Shown here piece after piece: positions 7,614 to 16,446 of a DNA stretch of 64,000 bases. The notes beneath the pieces are model-generated. The model searched no databases. It was not told where the DNA came from and was given only the letters and a program-made list of their open reading frames with translations. The translations under genes and the position numbers were made by a program. This DNA is from Blautia_A aquisgranensis (GTDB taxonomy: Bacteria; Bacillota; Clostridia; Lachnospirales; Lachnospiraceae), in NCBI RefSeq assembly GCF_040096615.1, contig NZ_JBBMEJ010000004.1, forward strand, positions 62,001 through 126,000, in the 5' to 3' direction. Numbering within the stretch: position 1 is the stretch's first letter; each line of letters starts with the position of its first letter.

Positions 7614-10600
7614 TTAAGCAAAATATGCTTCCGCAGCTTTCCAGTATAAATACAGAGCCGCCACGGTCTTTTTATTGTTTTCACTGGATTTTTCACTGTC
7701 CAGGGCTTTATTTACATAGCTTAATGCACTGTAATTGCTGATTGTAATATTTCCCGCCGTAAAAACATGCGTATTTTCCAGGTCCTGAGCCGCAATATTA
7801 TTCAGTTCTATGTAATACGTATTGTTCTCTCCTGTCTCTGTTGGCTGAACTGTTTTTCCATCTACGGTAAATCTGTAATCTTCTATATTTCCTTCCGCAA
7901 GCTGATAGTACATACGTATCGTTGTCTGTTCTTTCAATAATAGGCTTGCTCCATAAAAACTCAGCTTCTCTTCTGTTCCTTCTCCTGTATACCCATATCC
8001 GGCCAGCATATCTTTTGTCACTCCTGATATGTCTCCCAGGCTGCCTCCGGCCAGATTATTCGTGTTATATCCAAACAGCTGCTGGGCATATCCACCATAT
8101 ACTGTCATGGCATTTACAAGATTTTTCAGTTTTTCATTGCTGCTGTTTTGAACGGTATCTACATAATCCTGTACGGAATATAATTCTTTCCAGCTTCCTG
8201 AAGATGTTTTCAGAGTTGCGGTGATCTTATCTGTCATCTGTTTTGCATATACATTACATGTAAATTTGTAACACTGATGACTGTTTCCCTCTTTATCCTT
8301 AACTTCCTCAAAACCTTTTTTTACCGCATCTGATACTTTTATGGTTGTCTTCTGCTTTCCGGCTACGTTCATTTCCATTACAGCAGTAGAATCATTTAAG
8401 ATTGCTTCATCTAATTCTACATAAAAATTCACACCGATATCGCCGTTCAATGTCAGGGAATGTGCGGAAAATCCAAATTCTTTTTCTGTACCAGTTCCTG
8501 TTCCAGGATTTCCACCTGTACCGCTGCTTCCTGAGCCGGAACCAGAGCTACTTCCGCTTCCTCCTGAGCCACTTCCACCGGTTCCACTGCTTCCACTTCC
8601 TGAGCCGCTTGTACTTCCTCCTGAACTACTTCCCCCGGAAGTACTTCCTGAACCACTGTCTCCTCCAGTTCCAGTACCACTTCCGCCTGAACCGGATCCT
8701 GATCCTGTCCCAGAATCACTTCCTGAGCTTCCAGTGCCTGTTCCCTCTCCTGTTCCACCGCTTCCGGAACCTCCGCTGCCGGTTCCTTCGGATGGTTTCA
8801 CCATTTCTTTGGCAATCCAGGTTAACTCTCCTCCATAATTTTGAAGCATACTGGAACTCCACGCTGGATTATTGGATGGGTAATAACAGGTAGCTATTAC
8901 ACTTTTTTTCTTTGGAATTCCTCCAGCAAACGCGTTGCTGTCAATCTGTGGTGCATTCCAGGAAAACGTAACGATTTTAAGAGCTCTATTTTGTCTAAAT
9001 GCGCTATCACCAATTGTTTTTACATTTTTAGGAATTATAATACTCGGCAATTTATAACATTCTTCAAATGTGCTTTTCTTAATTTCTGTAATATTCTCTG
9101 GTATATTAATAGAGATTAAGGACTGACACATGCGAAAAGCACCGACACCTATTGTAGTTAGTGTCGTCGGAAGAGTTACATCCGTAAAGCTATAACAGCC
9201 ACTATAAACAGCACCATACGTTGCTCCTGCTCCACAAGCCAGAAATGCAGAATCTCCTATGGTTGTTACACCCTCTGGTATCTCCACACTCTTCAGCGCA
9301 ACACATACCGCAAATGCCTCCTTTCCAATTTCCTTTAAGCCCTTCGAAAACGTCACCTCATATAACTTGTGCGATTCATAAAACATTCTCTCTGGTAAAT
9401 ATTGTAATTTTGCAGGAAGCGTAACACTTATCAGACCACTGTATGCAAATGCTTCTTTTCCAACATTTGACACTTTTTGTGGTATATCTACTGATTTTAT
9501 TGCACAGTTTTTAAAAGCCCCCTCTCCTATTTCCTCCAAATTTTCAGGAAGCGTTGTTTTTTCGTCAGTAATTTTATAACAATGATAAAATGCATAATTT
9601 CCAATATACGTTATATTATCATCTAATTTTATAGACTTAATCTCTGTTCTCTGTTCATACCACGGTGCATACTTATATTCTTCAATCGAATAATCAAACA
9701 TCCTTCCTGAACCAGTAATCGTCAATATTCCATCTTCTGTCAGATTCCATGTAAGTTCATTTCCACATTTATATTTATCTTCATCTTCTATTTTTCCCTC
9801 ATACGTCCAAAGTAAATTTCCGCCATAATCCTGTGTTGTGATTTCCGGGGTGTACGACGTATTATCCTTAGGATAATAACAGGTAGCTGTTACGCCTCCA
9901 AAGGCATTTATCCCTATTGTCGGTGCATCTCCTTTAAAATCAATGCGATTTAAAGCAGAACAATTATAAAATGCATAATCGTTAATAGATGACACCCTTT
10001 CTGGTACTTGCAAATTTTTCAAGTTTTTGCAACCAGAAAATGTATAACCCAATATCTCACTTATCTGAGACGGTAATGTGATATTTTCTATCTTTTCACA
10101 CCCGCTAAAAGCCCGTGCTCCTATACTTGTAACCTTATCCGGAATCTCAATATCCTTAAGAACCGTACAATTATCAAATGCCGATTCTCCTATTGTAATT
10201 AGTTTTTCCGGAATTGTAACAGATACCAGTTTCGTACATCCATAAAACGTAAAATTTTCAATTGTTGTTGTACTTTCTGGTACTTTAAACTGTTCCAACA
10301 TACAACAATCGTAAAAAGCGCCATCACCAATTGCTGTAATTGCTTCTGGCATTGTAATTTTCAATAACGATTTACAACCTCTGAATGCCTGAGGTCCAAT
10401 ACTTGTAACATTATTTGGTATAACAACTTCTGATAGCGATTTACATCCAAAAAAAGTACTATCACCTATACATTGCAGTTTCAAGGGCAATTTTACCTTT
10501 TCCAAACTGCTGCACTCATAAAATGTATAATCTCCAAGCGTTTGTATCTGATCCGGTAATTCTATATTTTTTAAATTACTACAACGATAAAACGCCTGTT

Positions 10601-11834
10601 TTTCAATTGTCTGAACAGTATTCGGAACATTAAACTGTACCAGTGATGTACATCCTCCAAACATTGTATCACTTATCGTGTTAATTCCCTGAGGTAATTC
10701 CACGTTCGTCAGCTTAATACAGTTTAAAAATAATCCTTTTCCCAATTCTTTTACTGTATCCGGAATTTTTATTTTCTGCAACTTCTTACAATCTTTAAAG
10801 GCCTGATCATTTATTATGTTAATATTTTCTGATAATTCTATCGTCGCAAAATTATTTCCGGCAAGTGATTCTGTTCCAATACTTTGAACAGAATCCGGAA
10901 TGTTTATATTTGTTAAATAATTGTATTCAAACGCATATTCTCCAATATTTGTGATCGTATCAGGCAGCTGTACACTTGTAATTGCTACTTTTGAAGCATC
11001 ATTCGTCCAGCTTCTGCAAAATGCATACGGTTTTATTTCTGTAACTCCATCAGGAATTATGATCTGTGTCTCTTTTACTCCATTTATATACAGATCAGCA
11101 CCAAACTGCAATGGATTGGCATTTTCTCCATCAAAGTCTATCTGGCACCAGGACTCAAGCCCTTCAATCATTACTTTGCTCACATTGTGACACCAGTGAA
11201 ACGCCTCATACCCAATTTTTTCTACACTGTCAGGTATAGAAACTTCTGTTAAATTCTCGCAGTCATAAAAAGAATACTGGCTGATGGATGTGATTCCTTC
11301 CCCTATCACAATCTTCTTTATATTTCTTATCTGATCTCCCCATCCGCAAATTGGCTCATAATACTTCCAATCATACTCTATCGTGGGCATCGGTCCACTG
11401 CCAGACAGGGTCAGCACTCCATCTTTTGTTAATTCGAATGTTATATTCTCTCCACATTTTCCACTTACAGATATTTCTGATTGTGAAGAAAATACTTCCA
11501 CATCTTTATTTTCACTTTCTTCCGGTACTGCCGAAAATTCCTCAACCTCTTCTTTTTCGGTTTCTTCTGACGGCGCAGATAGTTCCTCCGCATCTTCACT
11601 TTCTGTCTCTTCCGACTGACTTATCTCTTCCAGATCTTCATTTTCGATTTCTTCTGCCGGTTCGGATATTTCCTGCTGTTCTTCACCTTCTACGATATCT
11701 GATCCTTCAGATATTTCCTCAGCCGATTCAAATGTCTCTTCAAAAACAGATTCATCTTCCGCTGCCAATACCGGTACGGAATTCAGTACCAGACCCAGAG
11801 CTAATCCTAATGATAATATTTTTTTCAGCTTCAT
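7614..11834 (-). CDS. Giant BspA-like leucine-rich-repeat surface protein
   Basis: 1406 residues. Order: signal peptide (1-25, LNSVPVLAAEDE), an acidic Glu/Ser-rich region with imperfect SEETE-type repeats to about 122, a beta-rich repeat region with more than twenty LRR_5/BspA-type units (pattern I-P-x-x-V-x-x-I-G-x-x-A-F-x-x-C) from about 160 to 1010, interrupted near 670-720 by a second copy of the CGxxxTWxLTxDGxLTxxGxG module, then about 100 residues of nearly pure Gly/Ser/Thr, then a conserved-looking C-terminal domain of about 290 residues. BspA-like repeats bind host or bacterial surface proteins. No LPXTG motif is present. ATG 11834 follows GGGAGGACAGGT. It is embedded among putative peptide-modification genes, which is unusual. 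The C-terminal domain recurs in the broken copy at 6976-7282. Confidence 0.93.
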   Translation of the reverse strand: MKLKKILSLGLALGLVLNSVPVLAAEDESVFEETFESAEEISEGSDIVEGEEQQEISEPAEEIENEDLEEISQSEETESEDAEELSAPSEETEKEEVEEFSAVPEESENKDVEVFSSQSEISVSGKCGENITFELTKDGVLTLSGSGPMPTIEYDWKYYEPICGWGDQIRNIKKIVIGEGITSISQYSFYDCENLTEVSIPDSVEKIGYEAFHWCHNVSKVMIEGLESWCQIDFDGENANPLQFGADLYINGVKETQIIIPDGVTEIKPYAFCRSWTNDASKVAITSVQLPDTITNIGEYAFEYNYLTNINIPDSVQSIGTESLAGNNFATIELSENINIINDQAFKDCKKLQKIKIPDTVKELGKGLFLNCIKLTNVELPQGINTISDTMFGGCTSLVQFNVPNTVQTIEKQAFYRCSNLKNIELPDQIQTLGDYTFYECSSLEKVKLPLKLQCIGDSTFFGCKSLSEVVIPNNVTSIGPQAFRGCKSLLKITMPEAITAIGDGAFYDCCMLEQFKVPESTTTIENFTFYGCTKLVSVTIPEKLITIGESAFDNCTVLKDIEIPDKVTSIGARAFSGCEKIENITLPSQISEILGYTFSGCKNLKNLQVPERVSSINDYAFYNCSALNRIDFKGDAPTIGINAFGGVTATCYYPKDNTSYTPEITTQDYGGNLLWTYEGKIEDEDKYKCGNELTWNLTEDGILTITGSGRMFDYSIEEYKYAPWYEQRTEIKSIKLDDNITYIGNYAFYHCYKITDEKTTLPENLEEIGEGAFKNCAIKSVDIPQKVSNVGKEAFAYSGLISVTLPAKLQYLPERMFYESHKLYEVTFSKGLKEIGKEAFAVCVALKSVEIPEGVTTIGDSAFLACGAGATYGAVYSGCYSFTDVTLPTTLTTIGVGAFRMCQSLISINIPENITEIKKSTFEECYKLPSIIIPKNVKTIGDSAFRQNRALKIVTFSWNAPQIDSNAFAGGIPKKKSVIATCYYPSNNPAWSSSMLQNYGGELTWIAKEMVKPSEGTGSGGSGSGGTGEGTGTGSSGSDSGTGSGSGSGGSGTGTGGDSGSGSTSGGSSSGGSTSGSGSGSSGTGGSGSGGSGSSSGSGSGSSGTGGNPGTGTGTEKEFGFSAHSLTLNGDIGVNFYVELDEAILNDSTAVMEMNVAGKQKTTIKVSDAVKKGFEEVKDKEGNSHQCYKFTCNVYAKQMTDKITATLKTSSGSWKELYSVQDYVDTVQNSSNEKLKNLVNAMTVYGGYAQQLFGYNTNNLAGGSLGDISGVTKDMLAGYGYTGEGTEEKLSFYGASLLLKEQTTIRMYYQLAEGNIEDYRFTVDGKTVQPTETGENNTYYIELNNIAAQDLENTHVFTAGNITISNYSALSYVNKALDSEKSSENNKKTVAALYLYWKAAEAYFA
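8490..8795 (-). repeat. Low-complexity Gly/Ser/Thr linker repeats inside the BspA-like gene
   Basis: About 300 bases of short imperfect repeats encoding Gly-Ser-Gly and Gly-Thr-Gly units, with recurring cctgaaccact/cttccggaacc-type words. They form the flexible spacer between the repeat domain and the C-terminal domain. Such repeats can expand or contract by slippage in frame. Confidence 0.8.
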
Positions 11835-11855
11835 ACCTGTCCTCCCTTTTTTATA

Positions 11856-13112
11856 TCAGCTGTTACTTTTTACTGTCCTAATTAAAATTTTCCATTCTGT
11901 CCACAGTTTTCCCGGATGTATCAGAATACCCCTGATCACACGATACGGTGGCATAATCACTCTAAAATAACGATGGCGATAAAAAAAAGGATAATATTTT
12001 TTCATTTTTTCTTCATTCGGCCACAGTCTGTCTTTCATGTAATACCACATTTTTTTTCTATTATTCTGTTTATTTACTCCCAAATTTTCCAGCTGATGTC
12101 TGATTCGATTCTGGGAAGTTCCATAAATCCCGCTTCCAATCATATAAAGAACCGTATTCCATTCCTCTGTTGTTATTTTCTCTTCTTTATCAAATACATG
12201 TATTGCCGTATTCCGCAACAATACTTCAAAGTCTTCAAGCTTCAAAAGCTTAAGCTGCGATAAAATATAATTCCAGTCCATGGATTTATTATTTTTTATA
12301 TAAACATACATATCTGTCAAAGTCCGTATGCCGCTTCCACTTACAGAAAAATGTTTATGTGCATGCGTAACAAAATACAAATATTCATCTTCTTTGGAAT
12401 AATAATACCGATATGGTTTCTTCTCATCTGGAATTGCTCTTTTCCATGGATTTTGATAATATTGTGATTTTATATCATCAAAAGACTCTTTAAACAACTG
12501 ATGATGCATTTCAAATTTAAACATTGGTTGTTTTATATAAGCATCATGGCAATCTCCTTTTTCCTTTAAAGTATAACCACACTTTTCCATCACTGTTTGT
12601 ACAGCTTTCTGCGTTTGCTTCTTCCAGTATTGAAGCTCTTCTTCTGTTTTTCCTTTTAAATGATATTCACCATCATCCATCTGGATAAATCCACATAAAA
12701 TATCATTATCGCTCATCCAGCGTGTTCCCGCTTCCGGATAATATTCTGCTATATTTATTCCTTTTAAAATCAGATGTGCTAATTTCTGCTCTTCCAGCTC
12801 TTTTACAACTTTCTCTCGTTCTACCTCAAAATATATCTGACGATATAATGTTGCATTATAGGCTTTCTGGCCTGCATTTCGAATCTCTTCCGGAACTATT
12901 TCACTGTATTTCTGAATATACTTTCCGATAAGAGCCTCCATATAGTTTTTTTTCACTAAATCCCATACCATTCTCCATGTACAATTTACAGGGGAATCTA
13001 TAAGTTCTGTCTGATTCAGTGCACCCCTTAATAAATACACCATATATCTGGAAGCATTCTCATATTCCTTTTGCTTCCTATATTTTTCAGTCGCACTCTT
13101 TTTTTGTTTCAT
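11856..13112 (-). CDS. Nucleotidyltransferase-family protein of RiPP-type loci
   Basis: 418 residues. The central LILKGINIAEYYPEAGTRWM-SDNDIL segment (about 115-140) is the signature of the uncharacterised nucleotidyltransferase family (NTP_transf_5-like), with the DxD pair D-N-D as likely metal ligands. Relatives occur next to lasso-peptide and other RiPP genes with HprK-like kinases, for example in paeninodin-type clusters, where they are thought to decorate the peptide. It begins 10 bases after the HprK-like gene and ends 22 bases before the BspA-like gene, so it is within the operon. The ribosome binding site is poor (GAAGAGAAAG), suggesting translational coupling to the gene before. Activity here is inferred from the family. 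Confidence 0.75.
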   Translation of the reverse strand: MKQKKSATEKYRKQKEYENASRYMVYLLRGALNQTELIDSPVNCTWRMVWDLVKKNYMEALIGKYIQKYSEIVPEEIRNAGQKAYNATLYRQIYFEVEREKVVKELEEQKLAHLILKGINIAEYYPEAGTRWMSDNDILCGFIQMDDGEYHLKGKTEEELQYWKKQTQKAVQTVMEKCGYTLKEKGDCHDAYIKQPMFKFEMHHQLFKESFDDIKSQYYQNPWKRAIPDEKKPYRYYYSKEDEYLYFVTHAHKHFSVSGSGIRTLTDMYVYIKNNKSMDWNYILSQLKLLKLEDFEVLLRNTAIHVFDKEEKITTEEWNTVLYMIGSGIYGTSQNRIRHQLENLGVNKQNNRKKMWYYMKDRLWPNEEKMKKYYPFFYRHRYFRVIMPPYRVIRGILIHPGKLWTEWKILIRTVKSNS

Positions 13113-13122
13113 AATAAATTTA

Positions 13123-13860
13123 TCAAACTTTCTCTTCCTGTTGATCTTTCATCGTCAATGCTTCAAAACTACATTTCACTGCCTGCTCCGATATATTGCA
13201 ACTAAATTCATATACCGGTACCAATTCCAGTATTTTGCTGAATAACTCCAACGTTCTGCCTGCTTTTTTAGAATCGGTCATAATATATATCTGTGGTAAT
13301 AACAGGGGCAATGCCTCTCTTTTGTTCAATTTATGTATCCTGTTTGTATCGCCTTGTCTCAAAAAACAGATTCCCTTTACAGGAACACAACTGTTTTTTT
13401 GTAATCTTTCTTTTCCTGCCCAGGGTGTACCATAAGCAATAATTTCATTTTCAGTTACTTCTATAACCGGCTTATCTCCATTAATAATCTCAACATCTGA
13501 TCCCAGATATTGTTTCCAGAGTCTGACATGTGTTGTTTTTCCGGTTCCACTGGGCGCAGTAAAAATATATCCTGCCTTTTTCCACGCTACAACTGCGCCA
13601 TGCATTAGAAGTTTGTTTCTATCCGGTAACTCATCTGCAATTTTCAAAAGAGTGGTGATTATCTCCATATAATTATCAGATTTTTCTTTATCTTCACTTC
13701 TTCTTTCCAGTTGAATATCGGCTGGAGTAACCGTGATTGAAAAATCTTCTACCAGATTTTTATCTGTAATAATATACTCTTTACAATATTCCCGCAGTGT
13801 ATCATGAATACCGCAAATGCGAATTATCATGTTTGCCAGATTTATTTTAAATTCCATCAT
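13123..13860 (-). CDS. HPr kinase-like P-loop protein
   Basis: 245 residues. A P-loop APSGTGKTTH lies at about 100-109, followed by the INGDKP Asp and a W-A-G-K segment, as in HprK-like proteins that lack the N-terminal HprK domain. In lasso-peptide clusters (paeninodin type) such proteins phosphorylate a Ser of the precursor peptide. The adjacent 39-residue peptide contains Ser residues in its C-terminal half, so a similar role is plausible but unproven. The ATG overlaps the stop of the S26-like peptidase gene by 4 bases (ATGA), indicating coupled translation. It is too short and in the wrong context to be the carbon-catabolite HPr kinase. Confidence 0.8.
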   Translation of the reverse strand: MMEFKINLANMIIRICGIHDTLREYCKEYIITDKNLVEDFSITVTPADIQLERRSEDKEKSDNYMEIITTLLKIADELPDRNKLLMHGAVVAWKKAGYIFTAPSGTGKTTHVRLWKQYLGSDVEIINGDKPVIEVTENEIIAYGTPWAGKERLQKNSCVPVKGICFLRQGDTNRIHKLNKREALPLLLPQIYIMTDSKKAGRTLELFSKILELVPVYEFSCNISEQAVKCSFEALTMKDQQEEKV

Positions 13861-14276
13861 AATATTCTCTTATTCTTAATTTTTTTCATCAAATAACGTA
13901 CAGGATATAATGCCACCCATATCCTGCTGTATAACTTATAAAACGCTCCTTCTATCGAGATCTGGCGTTCTCCTCGATAGAATCCTTCCAGTTTTCCAAT
14001 AATTTGGTCTTTCGTAACATCCGTTTCCAGATTTATACAATTATCTCCACAGATAATGTATCTTTCTGGTGTAACCCGAACAATCCTGTGTAACACATAC
14101 ATATTTCTTTTTCTGTAAAGCACTACGTCATATTTCTTCAGTTTGCCAGCAAATGGTCTGATAATAACGGTATCTTTTTTATTTCTCAGCATTGGGAACA
14201 TGCTTTTTCCATTTACAGTACCGACATAGATTCCTTTTTCTTTAATGACATCTCCTAATTCAACAGATTTCATCAC
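13857..14276 (-). CDS. S24/S26-type signal peptidase-like protein
   Basis: 139 residues. Catalytic Ser motif NGKSMFPML at about 22-30, then DVVLYRKRNMYVLHRIVRV and YIICGDN, the boxes of the signal-peptidase fold. The second catalytic position reads His (VLHRI), as in archaeal and ER signal peptidases, rather than the Lys of bacterial type I enzymes. There is no convincing N-terminal transmembrane anchor, so it may act in the cytoplasm. Overlaps by ATGA with both the PqqD-like gene before and the HprK-like gene after. Since the exporter has no protease domain, this is the best candidate for leader removal (inference). Confidence 0.8.
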   Translation of the reverse strand: MMKSVELGDVIKEKGIYVGTVNGKSMFPMLRNKKDTVIIRPFAGKLKKYDVVLYRKRNMYVLHRIVRVTPERYIICGDNCINLETDVTKDQIIGKLEGFYRGERQISIEGAFYKLYSRIWVALYPVRYLMKKIKNKRIL

Positions 14277-14539
14277 TTTTCCAAAACTCCGGCTTTATAA
14301 AGTCTGTCTATCATACTTTCAATATCATGCTTTGCAACATTTAAATCAACTTCGTATTTTTCTGAAATCTTCTTTGCAATCTCATCTGAATCTAAGCCTT
14401 TTTCCATATACAGCCATACATCTCTGCCTGTCCGATTTAAATTTATCATTCCTTTAAATCGTTCACTTTCTTCCCCTATCGCAATCACGATTGCCTGTCC
14501 GGCAACTTCACGCATTACATAATTTTCTTTTATCTTCAT
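14273..14539 (-). CDS. PqqD-like peptide-binding protein
   Basis: 88 residues, typical size. It shows the PqqD/RRE pattern: N-terminal beta strands (VMREVAGQAIVIAIGEE), then INLNRTGRDVWLYMEKG and a winged-helix ending (IAKKISEKYEVDLNVAKHDI). PqqD-like domains bind the leader of a precursor peptide and bring it to modifying enzymes. First gene of the leftward operon; ribosome binding site GAAAGGATAAAAAT. No radical SAM, YcaO, lanthipeptide synthetase or asparagine-synthetase-like cyclase follows, so its partner enzyme is either one of the downstream genes or lies elsewhere. Confidence 0.85.
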   Translation of the reverse strand: MKIKENYVMREVAGQAIVIAIGEESERFKGMINLNRTGRDVWLYMEKGLDSDEIAKKISEKYEVDLNVAKHDIESMIDRLYKAGVLEK

Positions 14540-14650
14540 ATTTTTATCCTTTCTCTTGCCTGGAATGCTATTAATACTTTAACTGCAAATTGTTTGTTTT
14601 TTTATGCAATAATTTTCTATATTTTCCTATATATTTAAATTTCTTATTCT

Positions 14651-14679
14651 ATTTTAAGAAATCTCATTTTTTCTCACAA
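14651..14679 (-). promoter_or_regulatory. Promoter of the PqqD-led operon
   Basis: On the reverse strand TTGTGA (14679-14674) and TAAAAT (14656-14651) are 17 bases apart. The start of transcription would be about 105 bases before the PqqD ATG, leaving an AT-rich leader with no clear structure. The divergent regulator starts 131 bases away. Confidence 0.55.
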
Positions 14680-14763
14680 GATGGGGCGCAGCTTGTTGAC
14701 TGATTTTATGTCGTTTCCTGTCACTTTTTTGGTCTGATTTGAATGATTTCGTTGACCCAAATA

Positions 14764-14772
14764 TGATATACT
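14764..14772 (+). promoter_or_regulatory. Extended -10 promoter of the split regulator
   Basis: TGATATACT combines a TG extension with TATACT at 14767-14772. The -35 region is weak, which fits an extended -10 promoter. AGAGGGG before ATG 14810 is the ribosome binding site. Confidence 0.5.
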
Positions 14773-14809
14773 ATGAAATATCACTAGAATTAAGAGGGGA
14801 TTTTTACAT

Positions 14810-16287
14810 ATGTCTGTATTTTCTGATTTGCTCAAACATTATATTCATGAGAAAAATGTCAAAGTAATGTCTCTTGCACATTACTGCAATCTGGAACGTT
14901 CTACGGTTTACAAATTTATTAACGGAAAACGTGAACCTATGTCTGCCGAGCTGGTGGAACAGATTGCTCATTTTATAAAACTGACTCCGCTTGAAACCTA
15001 TCAGCTTAAAGAAGCATGGAAAATGGCACGCATGGGAGAGAATGATTATTATATTCGCAAAAGTATTGAGCATTTTTTGTCCGATTTTCCTAATAAATCC
15101 ACTACTTCACTGCACAGTATTACCCCCCCCCCCACGCAAATTTGGTCAATTCTTTTCCTGCCGGTCAGAACTGTCTTCTGCTGAATTCCAGACAGGCACT
15201 GGATTCTTCTGTTCACCAGATTTTAATGACAGAAGCGTCCAAAACCGATGGACGGATTGCTCTTTTTCTGCAGCCTGATTATCCTTTTTTGCTGCACTTA
15301 TTATCTACCATACAGCCTTCCGGTTCTCTTAAAATTGACCATATTTTCAGTCTGAACCGCTCTGCACGGTTTACAGAAGCACATGAACTTTACGAACTTT
15401 ATTATTTAAGGAATCTGTTTCCTGTTTATATGAATAAGCTGGATTATCGTATTCACTGTTTTTATACAGATGAAATCTCGCATTTCAGGAAGCTTTCCGC
15501 TCTGCCTTATATGATCCTGACTTCGGAATATGCCATCACCTGCTCTTCTGATTATCAGATGGGAATTTTATATCAGGATCCGGATATCCTTCAGGCTTTA
15601 TGGAATTTGTTCAATTCCCACCAGGATCTCTGCCAGCCTGCGTTCCAGACTTTTCCTATTATTGCAGATGATCTGCCGTCTCTTTTCCAGTTTGTTGCCA
15701 AGACAAGGGTTTCTTCCGATGTGGCAATCTTTATTCAGCCGGAAGCCTGTATTCTTCCTTTTCTTCGCAAAGATCTGCTGGAAGAGATTTTTAACTACGA
15801 TCTTTCGGGAGCTGATTACGTTATCTCCATGGCAGACGCTTTATTTATGGATAACATGCAGCGTATTAAAAATGGGAAATTTGTTATCTATTTTACCGAA
15901 TACGGCATGACACGTTTCCTGCGGTATGGACTGTTTGAAGAAATTCCGTCCACATTTTACCATCCACTGAATATAAAACAACGGATCCGGATTCTTCGGG
16001 AGATATCTCAGTGCTGTCATGAAGGATCTTACCGGATCTTAAAAAAGCCACTGAATCACCTATCCGAAAATCTTCGCATGGCTCTCTGCGGAAATACCTG
16101 TTCGCTCACCTATCAGACAAATTTTGGAGAGCATATGTGTTTTGCTATCACAGAGCCGTTTATACTGCAGATTTTTTATGATTTCCTGACTGAAATGGAT
16201 CCGGATTCCTATTATGCGCCTGAGGAAGCTGTCAATATCATGAACGCTATGATCAAACAGCTCGAAAACGGTGACTACAGTGCTTAA
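14810..16287 (+). pseudogene. XRE-type regulator split by a C11 tract (candidate phase-variable gene)
   Basis: Two pieces of one gene. The first frame (14810-15184) encodes an N-terminal helix-turn-helix (SLAHYCNLERSTVYKFINGK) and ends as a 124-residue protein after reading through the C tract. The second frame, continuous from the tract to TAA 16287, encodes about 380 residues of an uncharacterised sensor-like region. The pieces join in frame if the run at 15123-15133 has 12 or 9 C instead of 11 (the join would read ITPPPHANLVNSFPAG), giving about 492 residues. The rest of the 1.48 kb is undamaged, which argues against an old pseudogene and for recent slippage, phase variation or a homopolymer sequencing error. 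It is divergent from the PqqD-led operon and probably controls it (inference). A TTG at 15142 could restart translation. Confidence 0.85.
15123..15133 (+). repeat. Homopolymer tract of 11 C
   Basis: Eleven consecutive C, far longer than any other C or G run in this moderate-GC window, located inside the regulator gene exactly where its reading frame breaks. Tracts of this length are classic slipped-strand mispairing sites. Confidence 0.95.
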
Positions 16288-16332
16288 TGCCAGACACAAC
16301 AATTGAAGAGTAAAAAGTAAATCAGCAAAGCG

Positions 16333-16379
16333 CAAAAAAATGCCTCGCACCATCTTTTTCAGATGATACGAGGTATTTT
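16333..16379 (-). terminator. Bidirectional terminator between the regulator and trp operon
   Basis: TGCCTCGCACCATCT and AGATGATACGAGGTA form a 15-base-pair stem with one mismatch and a 5-base loop. The reverse strand ends in seven T (trp operon side), the forward strand in TTTTC (regulator side). Confidence 0.85.
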
Positions 16380-16446
16380 CTTCATTTTGCTGAATATCTC
16401 ATTGCTATAATTTTTACTTCGGACTGTAAAAAGCCAGTTGGGACAG

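Noticed and set aside
8453..8758. Reverse-strand Gln/Glu/Val-rich reading frame of about 100 residues
   Set aside because: It is an out-of-frame shadow of the Gly/Ser linker repeats of the giant surface protein.
7140..14539. Lasso-peptide cluster
   Set aside because: HprK-like, PqqD-like and nucleotidyltransferase genes fit, but there is no transglutaminase-like leader peptidase, no asparagine-synthetase-like cyclase, and the small peptide lacks the usual Thr-x-Gly boundary.
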